Assembly: GCA_001313085.1 (NCBI GenBank) | Contig: BBFE01000034.1 | Location: 1-44,442, forward strand | Length of the DNA stretch: 44,442 nt | From: Paenibacillus sp. JCM 18996 | GTDB lineage: Bacteria; Bacillota; Bacilli; Paenibacillales; NBRC-103111 | Reading direction: 5' to 3' | Part shown: piece by piece, positions 1 through 9,019 of the stretch | Layout of the letters: each line of letters opens with the position of its first letter | Numbering within the stretch: position 1 is the first letter of the stretch | The notes under the pieces: model-generated | The model's input: only the letters and a program-made list of their open reading frames with translations | What the model was told of the DNA's origin: nothing | Databases searched by the model: none | Program-made: the position numbers and the translations under genes

Positions 1-1105
1 TGCGCTTGCGCAGCTTCATCGAAATGCCGCGTTCGATGAGCTGCACAAATTCCCGGTCGCGCGGCGAGGCGAACGTGACCGCAACGCCCGTCTGGCCGGC
101 CCGTCCCGTGCGGCCAATCCGGTGGATGTAGCTCTCGGCGTCGTGGGGGATGTCATAATTGTAGACATGGGAGACGCCTTCCACATCCAACCCTCTCGCG
201 GCGATATCGGTTGCTACAAGCACCTGGATCTTCGCTTCGCGGAACCGCTTCATGACCTGCTCGCGCTTGGCCTGCGACAGGTCCCCGTGCAGCTCGTCGG
301 AGGCGATGCCCCTCTCGAGCAGCGCTTCGTTCAGCGTCGTCGCTCTCCGCTTCGTCCGGCAGAACACCATCGCGAGGAAGGGGTTTTGCTCCTCGATCAT
401 ACTTACGAGCGCGTCCTGTTTGTTCCGGTCGGACGCCTCCACAAGCCACTGCTCGATTTTGTCCACCGTCACCTGTTTGGTATGGATTTGAATCGTCACC
501 GGCTCGCGCATATAGCGTTTAGCCAGATTTTTTTGATCCCCGAAGGCATCGTGGCCGAGAACAAAAGCGTCTGCCGCCTGCCCGGCGTCTGCGCTATAAT
601 CTCTTCCACTTCATTCAGGAAGCCCATTTGCAGCATTTGGTCCGCCTCGTCCAGCACAAGCACGGCCAGCTTTCCGAAATTGACGGCGCCTCTGCGAAGA
701 TGGTCCAGCAGCCTGCCCGGAGTGGCCACCACGATATGGATGCTGCCCTGAAGCTTTTTTTAGCTGCCTCTCGACATCCTGTCCGCCGTACGCCGCGAGA
801 ATGTTCGCTCCCGCGACCTGCGCCCATTTTTTTCAGCTCGGCTGTAATCTGGATCGCCAGCTCCCTCGTGGGAGTGAGAATGAGCGCCTGCACTTCATCC
901 TTTTGCGGATTGACAATTTCCAGTATCGGAAGGCCGAAGGCAGAGTCTTGCCCGTTCCGGTCTGCGCCTGCGCTATAACGTCCCTGTTAGCGATGACCAC
1001 GGGGATGGCCTGCAGCTGGACCGGCGTCGGCTCGTGTATCCCGGATTCCCTGAGCGCGTCCGCGATTTCTTTTCTGACACCAAGATTGATAAAGGATTGC
1101 TCCAT
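1..1105 (-). CDS. DEAD-box ATP-dependent RNA helicase (CshA-like), cut by window edge
   Basis: ATP-driven RNA unwinding, probably in RNA turnover or ribosome assembly. From the start at 1105 the protein begins [20 protein letters not shown] and shows the Q-motif ([10 protein letters not shown]), Walker [23 protein letters not shown] (VLDEADQM), SAT, and in the C-terminal RecA domain HGDLSQ and the [13 protein letters not shown] motif. The 3' end lies outside the window. The frame breaks near 940 (one G lost after GKTL) and at A runs near 833, 757 and 530; correcting them gives one continuous helicase. The G(D/E)DEAD family assignment is secure; which paralogue it is cannot be decided because the C-terminal extension is missing. 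Confidence 0.9.
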
Positions 1106-1259
1106 AATTGTACTCCTCTGCTCGTGCGGTATGAATGTATTAAACCATTCTGCGGCAAAAAAAAGCCAATTTATACTCGCAACGTGTCACAGCCGTGCCT
1201 CTCTTGCGAAGTTAAACATATAAAGGAAAGATAACACAAGCAGCGGAAGGAGGACCGGA

Positions 1260-2019
1260 GTGGATACAACGAAAGACCGTAAAAAAACGGCAGAGGCGTC
1301 TCCATTATTGCTTGCACCAACGACCTTGCCTTTATCGGCAACCTGTTCACGAACTATACCCGCCAAAAGGGAGTCCGCAAAGAGCTCATTGTCGTCATTA
1401 ACAAGGACAGCATCCCGATGGCACCCTACCTCAAAAAAAGCGCAACGGCTGCAAAATGTAAAAGTGTATCGGATACCGGGCCGTGTCTCGCTTGGCAAAT
1501 GTCTCAACTTCGGAGTGTCAAAAGCAAATTACTCCCTTGTAGCCAAATTCGACCATGATGATTACTACGCCCCCAACTATCTAAACCGGGCCATTCGGGC
1601 GATGAAGCGCAAGAATGCGGATGTGGTCGGCAAACGGACAATTTTTTACTTATCTTCAATCCAAAAAAAAGCTTCTCGTGCTGCGCTTCCCGGGAAATCA
1701 GAACAGGTTCGTCGGGCACGTGGCGGGCGGAACCATTCTATTCAAAAAAAAGAAGCTGTTTCGGCGGGTGCGGTTTTCCAATATTTCGCTGGGCGAAGAT
1801 GTGAGGTTCCTCAGGGACTGCCGGACGCGAGGATTTAAAATTTATTCTTCCGATAAATATGACTATGTTTATATCCGCAGGAAGGACCCGCAAAGCCATA
1901 CCTGGAAAATCGGGGACACCTATCTGATCAAAACCGGCAAAATCGTAAAGCGCACCGAAAACTTTAAAGCGTTAACCGTCAGTGCGCCCTACGCGCCAGC
2001 CAATCTCCGCGGCAAATAG
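1260..2019 (+). CDS. Family 2 glycosyltransferase
   Basis: Putative GT-A fold transferase of about 250 residues. GTG start at 1260 after GGAAGGAGG (about 8 nt spacing). The restored protein has the N-terminal strand VSIIACTN, the nucleotide-sugar region with FDHDDYY (DxD-type metal-binding motif near residue 100), and SLGEDVRFL, matching the 'GED' part of GT2 enzymes. Frames break at A runs 1281-1287 and 1433-1439 and at the T run 1642-1647; each needs one or two bases fewer. It resembles spore-coat type glycosyltransferases of Bacillales (known-family inference), but acceptor and donor are unknown. It stands alone, divergent from the helicase, with a terminator overlapping its stop. Confidence 0.75.
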
Positions 2020-2033
2020 CCGGGGTTTTTTTT
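2008..2033 (+). terminator. Intrinsic terminator of the glycosyltransferase gene
   Basis: CCGCGGC and GCCGGGG arms (one mismatch) around a 5-nt loop that includes the stop codon, followed by a run of 8 T. Confidence 0.5.
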
Positions 2034-2205
2034 ATTGTATAGGAAATTATGATTTTCGGTGGCTGTGGATAAGTGTGGGTAGATACATTCATCCGCTGGG
2101 AGATGTTGTCTTCGTAAATCCCCACTATTCCAATCCAGAAGATCACCTTAGCGTTATAGTTGTGTTGGATCAATTCAACTTCAGCGGATATTCCCCTGCT
2201 TTAAC
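2034..2205. repeat. Interspersed repeat, copy A, with DnaA-box-like 9-mer
   Basis: The stretch beginning TTGTATAGGAAATTATGA reappears at 24802 with the blocks TATGATTTTCGGTGGCTGTG, AGATACATTCATCCGCTGGG, TTCCAA.CCAGA, GCGTTATA.. and TTCAGCGGA in the same order. Copy A lacks an insertion of about 48 nt found in copy B. TGTGGATAA (2064-2072) is the exact complement of the DnaA box TTATCCACA. It starts right after the terminator of a plus-strand gene, as copy B does. No coding function is apparent. Confidence 0.7.
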
Positions 2206-2252
2206 GGTCTGAGCACTTACCGTGCAGTGTCGCATCGTCGCCCGGAGAATCG

Positions 2253-2628
2253 AAGGCCTGGCAGCAAGTCAAGACCAATGGCGGCAGTGCCGGCATCGAC
2301 CAGATCACAATAGACTGGATTACGCAAACATACGGGGAAGATCGCCTGATTAATGAAACCATCGATACACTGAAAGCCGGAAAGTGCCCTCCAAAACCGG
2401 TTCGCAGAAAAGATATCCCAAAGGGAGATGGAAAGACGCGATTTAGGGACACTGGTGCGCTATGCAGATGATCTGGTCATCCTGTGTCACCTGAAGAAGC
2501 ATGCGCTGGAGAGCATCGCGTCTTATGCTGGATATTTATGTTTATACAATTTGGTTAAGAATAAATTCCGGAGGAACAATTTTACGGCAGCTTTCTACAT
2601 AGAATTACACGCCGCATGGCCAGATTAA
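2253..2628 (+). pseudogene. Remnant of group II intron reverse transcriptase/maturase
   Basis: Frame 2253-2440 encodes KAWQQVKTNGGSAGID followed by ...PVRRKDIPKGDGKTR, the RT-0/RT-1 start of LtrA-type proteins. A second frame from 2446 gives LVRYADDLVILC, the catalytic YADD box of RT-5. The 150 or so residues that normally lie between these motifs, and the C-terminal maturase and endonuclease domains, are absent, so unlike most breaks in the window this one is a true internal deletion. No intact intron domain V was found beside it. It is a decayed retroelement upstream of the cta cluster. Confidence 0.8.
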
Positions 2629-2689
2629 GCCTAAAAAAAGGCAATATATTAACAGCTTTTAGAACAATTTGTGAACTCTGCCAGATTTA

Positions 2690-2719
2690 TTGACAAAAAA
2701 AGAATACCCAATTTATAGT
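2690..2719 (+). promoter_or_regulatory. Sigma-A promoter of the cta operon
   Basis: TTGACA at 2690-2695 and TATAGT at 2714-2719 with an 18-nt spacer. The spacer contains an A run that may be over-read by one or two bases, which would make it 16-17 nt. Predicted start of transcription is near 2726, about 205 nt before ctaC. Confidence 0.65.
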
Positions 2720-2864
2720 TAATAACGTAATTGAGGTTCGGTTAACAAGGCAGTGCGATCCATGCTATTAATAAAGTTTTCATTGGGATGCTTACCGTGA
2801 TTCAACGTCGAAGGTTGTGTCGATTTGTTGAATTCTTTGGGAGCTTTTCTTGTGAGCGGAAGCC

Positions 2865-2893
2865 ATAAGTTTCTTTTGAAACTTATTTTTTTT
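2865..2893 (+). terminator. Intrinsic terminator in the ctaC leader (candidate attenuator)
   Basis: Perfect 9-bp stem ATAAGTTTC / GAAACTTAT (2865-2873, 2878-2886) with a TTTT loop and a T run through 2893. It ends only 37 nt before the ctaC start, too little for a separate promoter plus ribosome binding site, so transcription of ctaC from the upstream promoter has to read through it. An upstream hairpin GCUUUU/GGAAGC at about 2843-2863 precedes it. Confidence 0.65.
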
Positions 2894-2930
2894 CTCTTAA
2901 CTCTCGAAAAAAAAGTGGGGTTGATAAGCA

Positions 2931-3950
2931 ATGAGTCGTTGGCAATCTTTATGGCGTCTAATCCCGCTGTTCGCGGTGATGACGTTCCTGTTAACAGGGT
3001 GTGGAATCGATACCCTGTCCGCTTTGCAGCCTAGAGGCGATGTGGCAAGAGAGCAGTTCAATTTGATGATGCTCAGTTTGGGCATCATGATCGTGGTATT
3101 TATTGTAGTTATCTCCATCTACCTCTACGTCCTGGTTCGTTTCCGCAAGCGGAAGGGTCAGCAGGGCATACCCAAACAGGTGGAAGGCAGCCACGTTCTG
3201 GAACTTATCTGGACTGTCATCCCAATCCTTCTTCTCTTGGTGCTTGCTGTGCCGACCGTAACTACAACGTTCCATCTCGCCAAAGATTACAAGAGCGAAA
3301 AGGATGCGGTTAAAGTCAAGGTTACGGCTCATCAGTTCTGGTGGGAATTCGATTATCCGGATTACGGAATCAAGACCGCTCAGGATTTGGTCATTCCGGC
3401 AGGGAAGAAGATTGCCTTCGAATTGACCTCCGCTGACATCGTACATTCCTTCTGGGTTCCTTCCTTAGCGGGAAAGGTCGATACTACCCCGGGAAGAATT
3501 AATAAATTATACTTAAGCGCAGACCCTGACCAGATCGATAAAGTGTTCAGAGGCAAATGCGCCGAGCTTTGCGGAGCGTCACACGCCTTGATGGACTTTA
3601 AAGTGAAAACTCTGTCCGATGCGGATTTCCAGAAGTGGACCTCCGATATGAAAGCGCCTAAAACGGTGGCCGCCGACGCCAAAGCAGGCGAAGAGCTGTT
3701 CAAGAACAAATGCCTGCAGTGCCACGCTGTAACACCCGATGGAGCAGGCCTCGGTCCTAACCTGAACGGTTTCGCTCACAGAGAGATGGTCGCAGGTGTG
3801 CTTGACCGCAAGAACGGCAACAACGATGAAAGCATTAAGACCTGGATCAAAGATCCTCAAGCGGTCAAGCCGGGCAACTCGATGCCTCAGCTTGGACTGA
3901 ACGACAGCCAGATCAACGATCTTGTCAAATACTTAAACACTTTAAAATAA
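2931..3950 (+). CDS. ctaC: Cytochrome c oxidase subunit II with fused cytochrome c domain (caa3 type)
   Basis: Electron entry subunit of the caa3 terminal oxidase; takes electrons from cytochrome c and passes them through CuA to subunit I. Intact, 339 residues. Lipoprotein signal peptide with lipobox LLTGC near residue 23, two membrane segments (about 45-70 and 85-110), cupredoxin domain with CuA ligands in CAELCGASHALM and the HSFWVPSL segment, then a C-terminal c-type cytochrome domain with CLQCH haem motif near residue 260 and a distal Met in NSMPQLG. First gene of ctaCDEF(G). It contains no A/T run longer than four bases and no frameshift, which supports the artefact explanation for its neighbours. 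The Shine-Dalgarno is weak (GTGGGG). Confidence 0.97.
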   Translation: MSRWQSLWRLIPLFAVMTFLLTGCGIDTLSALQPRGDVAREQFNLMMLSLGIMIVVFIVVISIYLYVLVRFRKRKGQQGIPKQVEGSHVLELIWTVIPILLLLVLAVPTVTTTFHLAKDYKSEKDAVKVKVTAHQFWWEFDYPDYGIKTAQDLVIPAGKKIAFELTSADIVHSFWVPSLAGKVDTTPGRINKLYLSADPDQIDKVFRGKCAELCGASHALMDFKVKTLSDADFQKWTSDMKAPKTVAADAKAGEELFKNKCLQCHAVTPDGAGLGPNLNGFAHREMVAGVLDRKNGNNDESIKTWIKDPQAVKPGNSMPQLGLNDSQINDLVKYLNTLK

Positions 3951-3955
3951 CGCTT

Positions 3956-4058
3956 ACGATGCCGGTTTCTTGCTGGAAACTCAGTTGATTTTACGATGCT
4001 GGCTTCCTGTGGAAGCTCAGTTAATGCTTACGATGCTAGCTTCCTGCGGAAGCTCTTG
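3956..4058 (+). repeat. Three tandem 37-nt hairpin repeats between ctaC and ctaD
   Basis: ACGATGC begins units at 3956, 3993 and 4030, an exact 37-nt period; the third unit is cut short by the ctaD ribosome binding site. Each unit holds a hairpin: GTTTC/GAAAC (3965-3969, 3976-3980), GCTTCC/GGAAGC (4002-4007, 4011-4016) and AGCTTCC/GGAAGCT (4038-4044, 4048-4054). The C-to-T change in the left arm of unit 1 is matched by a G-to-A change in its right arm, so pairing is kept. No T run follows, so they are not ordinary terminators; RNA stabilisation or differential expression of ctaC and ctaD is inferred. Confidence 0.8.
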
Positions 4059-4072
4059 GGAGGTAAAAAAAG

Positions 4073-5918
4073 TTGGCTCACTCACACGAAGTCAAACGAT
4101 ACAGCGGCTTAATGGATTGGCTTACAACGGTTGACCACAAGAAGGTCGGTATCCTGTATCTTCTGGGCGGAGGAATCTTCTTCCTGATCGGTGGACTGGA
4201 AGCGATTCTCATTCGGATTCAGCTGTTATATCCAAACCAGCACATTTTTTATCGGCAATACATTTAACGAATTGACGACGATGCACGGAACGACAATGAT
4301 CTTCCTGGCCGCGATGCCGCTCCTGTTCGCCTTTATGAATGCGATTGTGCCTTTGCAGATCGGGGCAAGGGACGTTGCTTATCCGTTCGTTAACGCTCTC
4401 GGCTTCTGGCTGTTCTTTTTTCGGCGGACTGCTCTTGAACACAAGCTGGTTCCTAGGCGCAGTACCGGATGCCGGATGGACCGGTTATGCTCCGCTTTCC
4501 ACGTTAAAAGATCACGTCGGAACCAATTTTTTTATGTTCTAGGTTTACAGATTGCCGGTATTGGAACACTAATCGGGGGCATTAATTTCCTCGTCACCAT
4601 CATCAACATGCGCGCTCCAGGCATGACTTTCATGCGCATGCCGCTGTTCACTTGGACTGCGTTCGTTACGTCGGCGCTTATCCTGTTCGCTTTCCCTGTC
4701 ATTACAGTAGGTCTGGTTCAGCTTATGTTCGACCGTATTTTTTGACGGCGCCTTCTTCGACCCGAACCGCGGCGGTAATCCGGTGCTGTGGCAGCACGTG
4801 TTCTGGATCTTTGGGCACCCTGAAGTTTACATTCTGATTCTGCCCGCTTTCGGAATTATCTCTGAAGTGGTAAGTACCTTCTCCAGCAAAAGATTGTTCG
4901 GTTACAGCTCAATGGTTTTCGCTACCGTCTTGATCGGATTCCTGGGCTTCATGGTATGGGTTCACCATATGTTTACCGACGGGCTGGGGCCTGTAGCCAA
5001 TGCGATTTTCTCAGTGGCGACGATGGCGATTGCCGTACCTACGGGGGTAAAGATTTTCAACTGGCTTTTCACTCTGTGGGGCGGACATATCCGTTTCACT
5101 ACCGCCAACCTGTGGGCTGTCGCCTTCATTCCCACCTTCGTAATGGGCGGAACCACCGGGGTTATGCTTTCCGTACCTCCTGCGGATTACCAGTACCATG
5201 ATACTTATTTCGTAGTCGCGCACTTCCACTATGTCATCGTCGGCGGCCTGATTCTATCGGTATTCTCCGGCCTGTACTATTGGTGGCCCAAAATGTTCGG
5301 CCGTATGTTAAACGAATCTTTAGGCAAATTCCATTTCTGGTTCTTTTTTTCATCGGTTTCCATTTGACCTTCTTCCCTCAGCACTTCCTTGGATTGCTCG
5401 GCATGCCGCGGAGGGTTTACACGTTCCTGCCTAACCAAGGGCTGGACGAAGGCAATTTTGTTTCTTCGGTCGGCGCTTTCCTTATGGGAATCGGTACTGT
5501 AATCTTTATTATTAACATTCTTGCGACGGCCAGAAAACCGAAGGACGCGGTCAATGATCCTTGGGACGGACGAACTTTGGAATGGTCCATTCCTTCCCCG
5601 GCTCCGGAGTACAACTTCAAGCAGACTCCGCTTGTCAAGAGCCTGGACGCATTCTGGTACGAGAAGATGGCCGGCAACAAGGAAATGACTCCTGCAGAAC
5701 CGGTCGGACCGATTCATATGCCTTCTCCGTCCATTCTGCCTTTGGTAATGTCCATCGGATTGTTCATTTCCGGTTACGGGTTCATGTACAAGACTTTCAT
5801 CGTAGCTATCGTCGGAATCGGAATTACACTCGTTTGTATGCTGCTTCGCTCTCTATATGACGACCACGGTTGGCACATAGAGAAGGATGAGCTGGAAGAA
5901 AAGGGGGTTAAAGCATGA
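4073..5918 (+). CDS. ctaD: Cytochrome c oxidase subunit I (caa3 type)
   Basis: Catalytic haem-copper subunit that reduces oxygen and pumps protons. TTG start at 4073 preceded by GGGAGGT. About 613 residues when restored, the usual length for Bacillales CtaD. Visible: haem a ligand region [20 protein letters not shown]-type loop ([14 protein letters not shown]), HPEVYILIL (CuB His and the cross-linked Tyr), VWVHHMFT, and [11 protein letters not shown] (haem a3/a ligands), then the extra C-terminal membrane segments. Frame breaks at T runs near 4245, 4410, 4527, 4738 and 5344; each is cured by reading T5. Stop overlaps the ctaE start (ATGA), implying translational coupling. Confidence 0.95.
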
Positions 5919-6541
5919 GTACCGTTACCCATCACGGAGTAGGAACGCTGCCTCCGGAACCGGAAAAAAGCAACGCTTGAAGCAAGAAATAAGATTCTCG
6001 GTTTTTTTGGCTGTTTCTGGGTGGCGAGACCGTATTGTTCGGTACCTTGTTCGCTTCCTATATTGCCCTTCGCAGATCGGTCGGAGACGGGCCGACGCCC
6101 GACCATTTGTTTCAAACCGGAACTGTTGCACTCTCGACTTTCATCTTGCTTACGAGTTCTTTAACCAGTGTATTTGCCGTAATGGCTATGCACAAACATA
6201 AGCTCAATCAATTATTAATGTGGTTACTCGTCACTATCGTACTGGGCTTGGTTTTCCTGGGTTTGGAAATTTCTGAATTCTCGCAGTATGTAAAAGAGGG
6301 GCATGTCTTCTCAAACACTGCATTCGCCACTTCGTTCTACACGCTCGTCGGCTTCCACGGAGCCCACGTAGCGTTCGGAGTATGTTGGATTACAGCTCTG
6401 ATTTTACAAGGTTTGAGAAAAGGGCTCACAGTGGTCACCGCACCTAAGTATTATGTCGCCGCGCTGTACTGGCACTTTATCGACGTTGTTTGGGTATTTA
6501 TCTTCACGGTTGTTTACCTGATGGGGAAGGTGGCGCATTAA
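5915..6541 (+). CDS. ctaE: Cytochrome c oxidase subunit III
   Basis: Membrane subunit of the caa3 oxidase that stabilises subunit I. ATG at 5915 overlaps the ctaD stop by 4 nt. The restored protein starts [18 protein letters not shown] and has about five membrane segments, with the family motifs FHGAHVAFG and YYVAALYWHFIDVVWVFIF near the C terminus. About 207 residues, normal for Bacillus-type CtaE. Breaks at A6 near 5965 and T7 near 6002 disappear if both are read as five. Confidence 0.95.
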
Positions 6542-6542
6542 G

Positions 6543-6855
6543 ATGACAGACAATCATCAACCGACATCTCCAAGCCATAGAATCCGGCATGAAGGACCAA
6601 GGAATCATTACCTGTCCTACATCGTATCGATTCTGCTGACAATGCTGGCTTTCGCAGTAGTATTGTACGGTGGATTGGATCCGGCTTTCATCATGATTTT
6701 CATTGTGACGTTGGCTCTTGTGCAGGCTGTTTTCCAGCTCATTTTCTGGATGCACATGAAGGACAGAGGCATTTACATGCGATTATCGGACTCGCATTCG
6801 GATTTTTTTTGTGGCATTGACAGCAGTAGTTACGGCTGTATATTGGGTTTGGTAG
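6543..6855 (+). CDS. ctaF: Cytochrome c oxidase subunit IV
   Basis: Small membrane subunit of the caa3 oxidase. Starts one base after the ctaE stop. The first 80 residues are clean, with two membrane segments and FQLIFWMHMKDRG, the conserved part of the prokaryotic subunit IV family. After a likely lost G near 6768 and an over-read T run at 6802-6809 the tail becomes IIGLAFGFFVALTAVVTAVYWVW, a third membrane segment, with the stop at 6853-6855. This end is supported by an intrinsic terminator beginning 8 nt later. Confidence 0.88.
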
Positions 6856-6862
6856 TATGTAC

Positions 6863-6901
6863 GGGGGAGGCGGAGCGTTAATACAGCCTCCTCCTTTTTT
6901 T
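6863..6901 (+). terminator. Intrinsic terminator between ctaF and ctaG
   Basis: GGGGGAGGC (6863-6871) pairs with GCCTCCTCC (6886-6894) with one mismatch, followed by seven T. It lies 8 nt after the ctaF stop and would lower ctaG expression relative to ctaCDEF. Confidence 0.7.
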
Positions 6902-6924
6902 CAAAATGAAGGGAGGTTTTTTCC

Positions 6925-7819
6925 GTGAATCCTTTGCATCACGGGACCGCGAGCTTTGCGGATTTATGGAATCCCGGTATCATCGTATTGATCGGCTTGA
7001 TCGCACTTTTTTTTATTTTATGTGTCTAGGGCCGCTGAAGGAGCGGTTTGCCGATGCGGCTCCCGTGCCGGTTGGGAAGAAGCTTTATTTTATAACCGGA
7101 TTGGTAGTTTTCTATATCGGTCAAGGAAGCCCGTTGGATTATTACGGCCATCACTTCTTTTTTTCAGCATGCATATGCTTCAGCAGTCGCTGCTCTATCT
7201 CGTCGTCCCGCCGCTCATTTATTTGGGGACGCCGGAATGGATGGTGAAGCCGATAATGAGCCAGGGCGTTTTTTCCAAGGTCACCCGGTTTGCAGTTAAA
7301 CCGTTGATCGCCGTTTTTTACCTTTAATATTCTGTTCTCCGTGTATCATTTTCCGATAGTTCTGAACACACTAATGGAGATCGGCTGGCTGCATTTGCTT
7401 TATCATTTGGTGCTGTTCTTGAGCGCTTTTCAAATGTGGTTTCCTGTATTTGCGCCAATTGAAGAAGCGGACTCCTTATCGGAGCTGCAGAAAATGGCAT
7501 ATGTCTTCGGAAACGGAATACTGCTTACTCCGGCTTGTGCTCTAATTATTTTTTGCCAATCAACTGCTGTATACGAATTACATGAATGCCGCTCCTCCGT
7601 TTGAATTCTTCCCTATGATCGACGATCAGCAGCTGGGCGGGGTCATCATGAAAATCATTCAGGAGATCGTATACGGAACTTGTCTGGCGTACATTTTCTT
7701 TAAATGGTATCGTAAAGAAAGGCGTACGGAGGATCCGTACCCTGACGGCTATTTAAATGCAAACGATACGGAAGATCAAAACCGGCCTGCGGGCTTGAAT
7801 CAGGCAAAAAACTATTTAA
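6925..7819 (+). CDS. ctaG: Cytochrome c oxidase assembly factor CtaG
   Basis: Membrane protein of the caa3_CtaG family required for maturation of caa3 oxidase in Bacillus (established role). GTG start at 6925 behind GGGAGG (8-nt spacing). The restored protein has about seven membrane segments and the typical pieces [56 protein letters not shown] and [24 protein letters not shown]; the His residues of the first are the proposed copper-handling positions. Breaks at T runs near 7009, 7157, 7312 and 7550. The end at 7819 assumes the A6 at 7806-7811 is really A5. Confidence 0.9.
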
Positions 7820-7869
7820 AGCAGCCGGAACGGCGATTATTCAGCCGATCCTCACAAGCTGCGAGCAGA

Positions 7870-8344
7870 ATGGACGGGATTTACATGCAACTGCTGCCGT
7901 TGATATGCACCTTATTGATTGTCGCCAGCGCTACAGTGCTGGCCTTCGGCTGGTACCATATTCGCAAAGGGAACCAACAGACTCACCAAAGATTAATGAT
8001 AGTCTCTTCGATTTTAGCTTTGCTGTTCTTCATTCTATATATCGGGAGAACTTTATTCGTCGGCAACACCTCATACGGAGGGCCTGAATCACTGAGCTTG
8101 GCTTATCACCTGTTTCTCTTTTTTTCATATTACGTTGGCCACACTTGCCGGTGTGTTCGGATTAGTCACTTTGACGTTGGCGTATAAGAAAAAATTTTAA
8201 AAGGCACAAGAAAATCGGCAGATGGACAGCCGTTATGTGGTTGGTTACCGCACCGACAGGGGTTCTGGTATACATTTTGCTGTATGTGCTTTACCCTGGA
8301 GGACAGACGGAGCCGATGATTAACGCGATTTTTTTGGACTGTGA
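7870..8344 (+). CDS. DUF420 membrane protein (YozB-like)
   Basis: Four-segment membrane protein of about 155 residues. The segment [21 protein letters not shown] followed by [15 protein letters not shown] and a His-containing LAYHLFLFF segment are typical of DUF420. Members commonly sit beside ctaG and cytochrome oxidase genes, so an accessory role in oxidase assembly is inferred; no reaction is known to me. Start at 7870 is chosen over the in-frame ATG at 7885 without strong evidence. T runs near 8120, 8166 and 8329 disrupt the frame; with T5 at 8329-8335 the protein ends AIFGL at 8344, just ahead of the next gene. Confidence 0.8.
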
Positions 8345-8351
8345 TGCACTT

Positions 8352-9019
8352 ATGCAAATCGCTGTAGGATCTACCAACCAGACAAAAGTTAAAGCGGTGG
8401 AAAGGGCTCTCGACGATGTCCGGTTCCAGGGCTGGGAATTAGGCAGTGTAATAGCCGGTTTGGAAGGCGGCACAGCTCCCGAAGGGGAGGAACGGCCAGA
8501 CTCTTGGGTCGGATGGCGTCTGCGCATCGGTAACAATAGGCTAAGAGCCGACAATGAAACTCTAGTTATCCCGGTTTCCGCGTCCTCCGGCGTGGCGGAG
8601 CAGCCTTTCTCGGATGAGGAAACGGTGCTGGGAGCTGTGAACAGAGCCCGAAATGCGCTGCGTTTGGTGAAAGCCGATATAGGAATCGGCCTCGAAGGCG
8701 GAGTGGTGGAAACAGGGCACGGCTTGTTTTTTTGTGCAATTGGGGCGCGCTAACCGATGGATCCGGCGATCCCGTCATTGCGGGAGGAGCGAGGATTCGG
8801 CTGCCGGATGAGTTCCTGGCTCCCTTGAAAGCCGGCCAAGAGCTGGCTGAAGTGATGGACAGCTACACAAAGCAGCATAACATTCGCAGCGGACCGGGAG
8901 CGATCGGTATTTTTACAAGCGGGATGGTTAGCCGGCAGGAGATGTTTACGCATATCGTGAGGATGCTCCTTGGCCAGTACGTATACCGGGTTCGGGCGAG
9001 AAATCGAACCGGGTCCTGA
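8352..9019 (+). CDS. DUF84/YjjX-like inosine/xanthosine triphosphatase
   Basis: House-cleaning hydrolase of non-canonical purine NTPs (family knowledge). Starts MQIAVGSTNQTKVKAVERAL, the family's phosphate loop, then VIPVSASSGVAEQPFSDEETVLGAVNRARNAL, GIGLEGGVV, LCNWGALTDGSG and SGPGAIGIFTSGMVSRQEMF. One T run (8727-8733) must be read as T5. Unusually, about 45 residues are inserted between the N-terminal loop and VIPVSASSGV, where family members normally have about ten. No obvious ribosome binding site; the gene follows the DUF420 stop by 7 nt. Confidence 0.82.

Noticed and set aside
2064..2072. Chromosomal origin or plasmid replication site at the TGTGGATAA 9-mers
   Set aside because: Only single boxes occur at 2064, 24880 and 32709, with no box cluster and no dnaA/dnaN or rep gene nearby.
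7582..8753. Apparent fusions CtaG-DUF420 and DUF420-DUF84
   Set aside because: Continuous frames here depend on an over-read A6 (7806-7811) and T7 (8329-8335). With five bases each, natural stops appear and three separate proteins of normal family size result.
4073..9019. Programmed frameshifting or transcriptional slippage at A/T runs
   Set aside because: The same breaks occur on both strands, in nearly every gene with a long run, need +1 or +2 corrections, and are accompanied by lost G/C bases. That fits sequence error better than programmed recoding.
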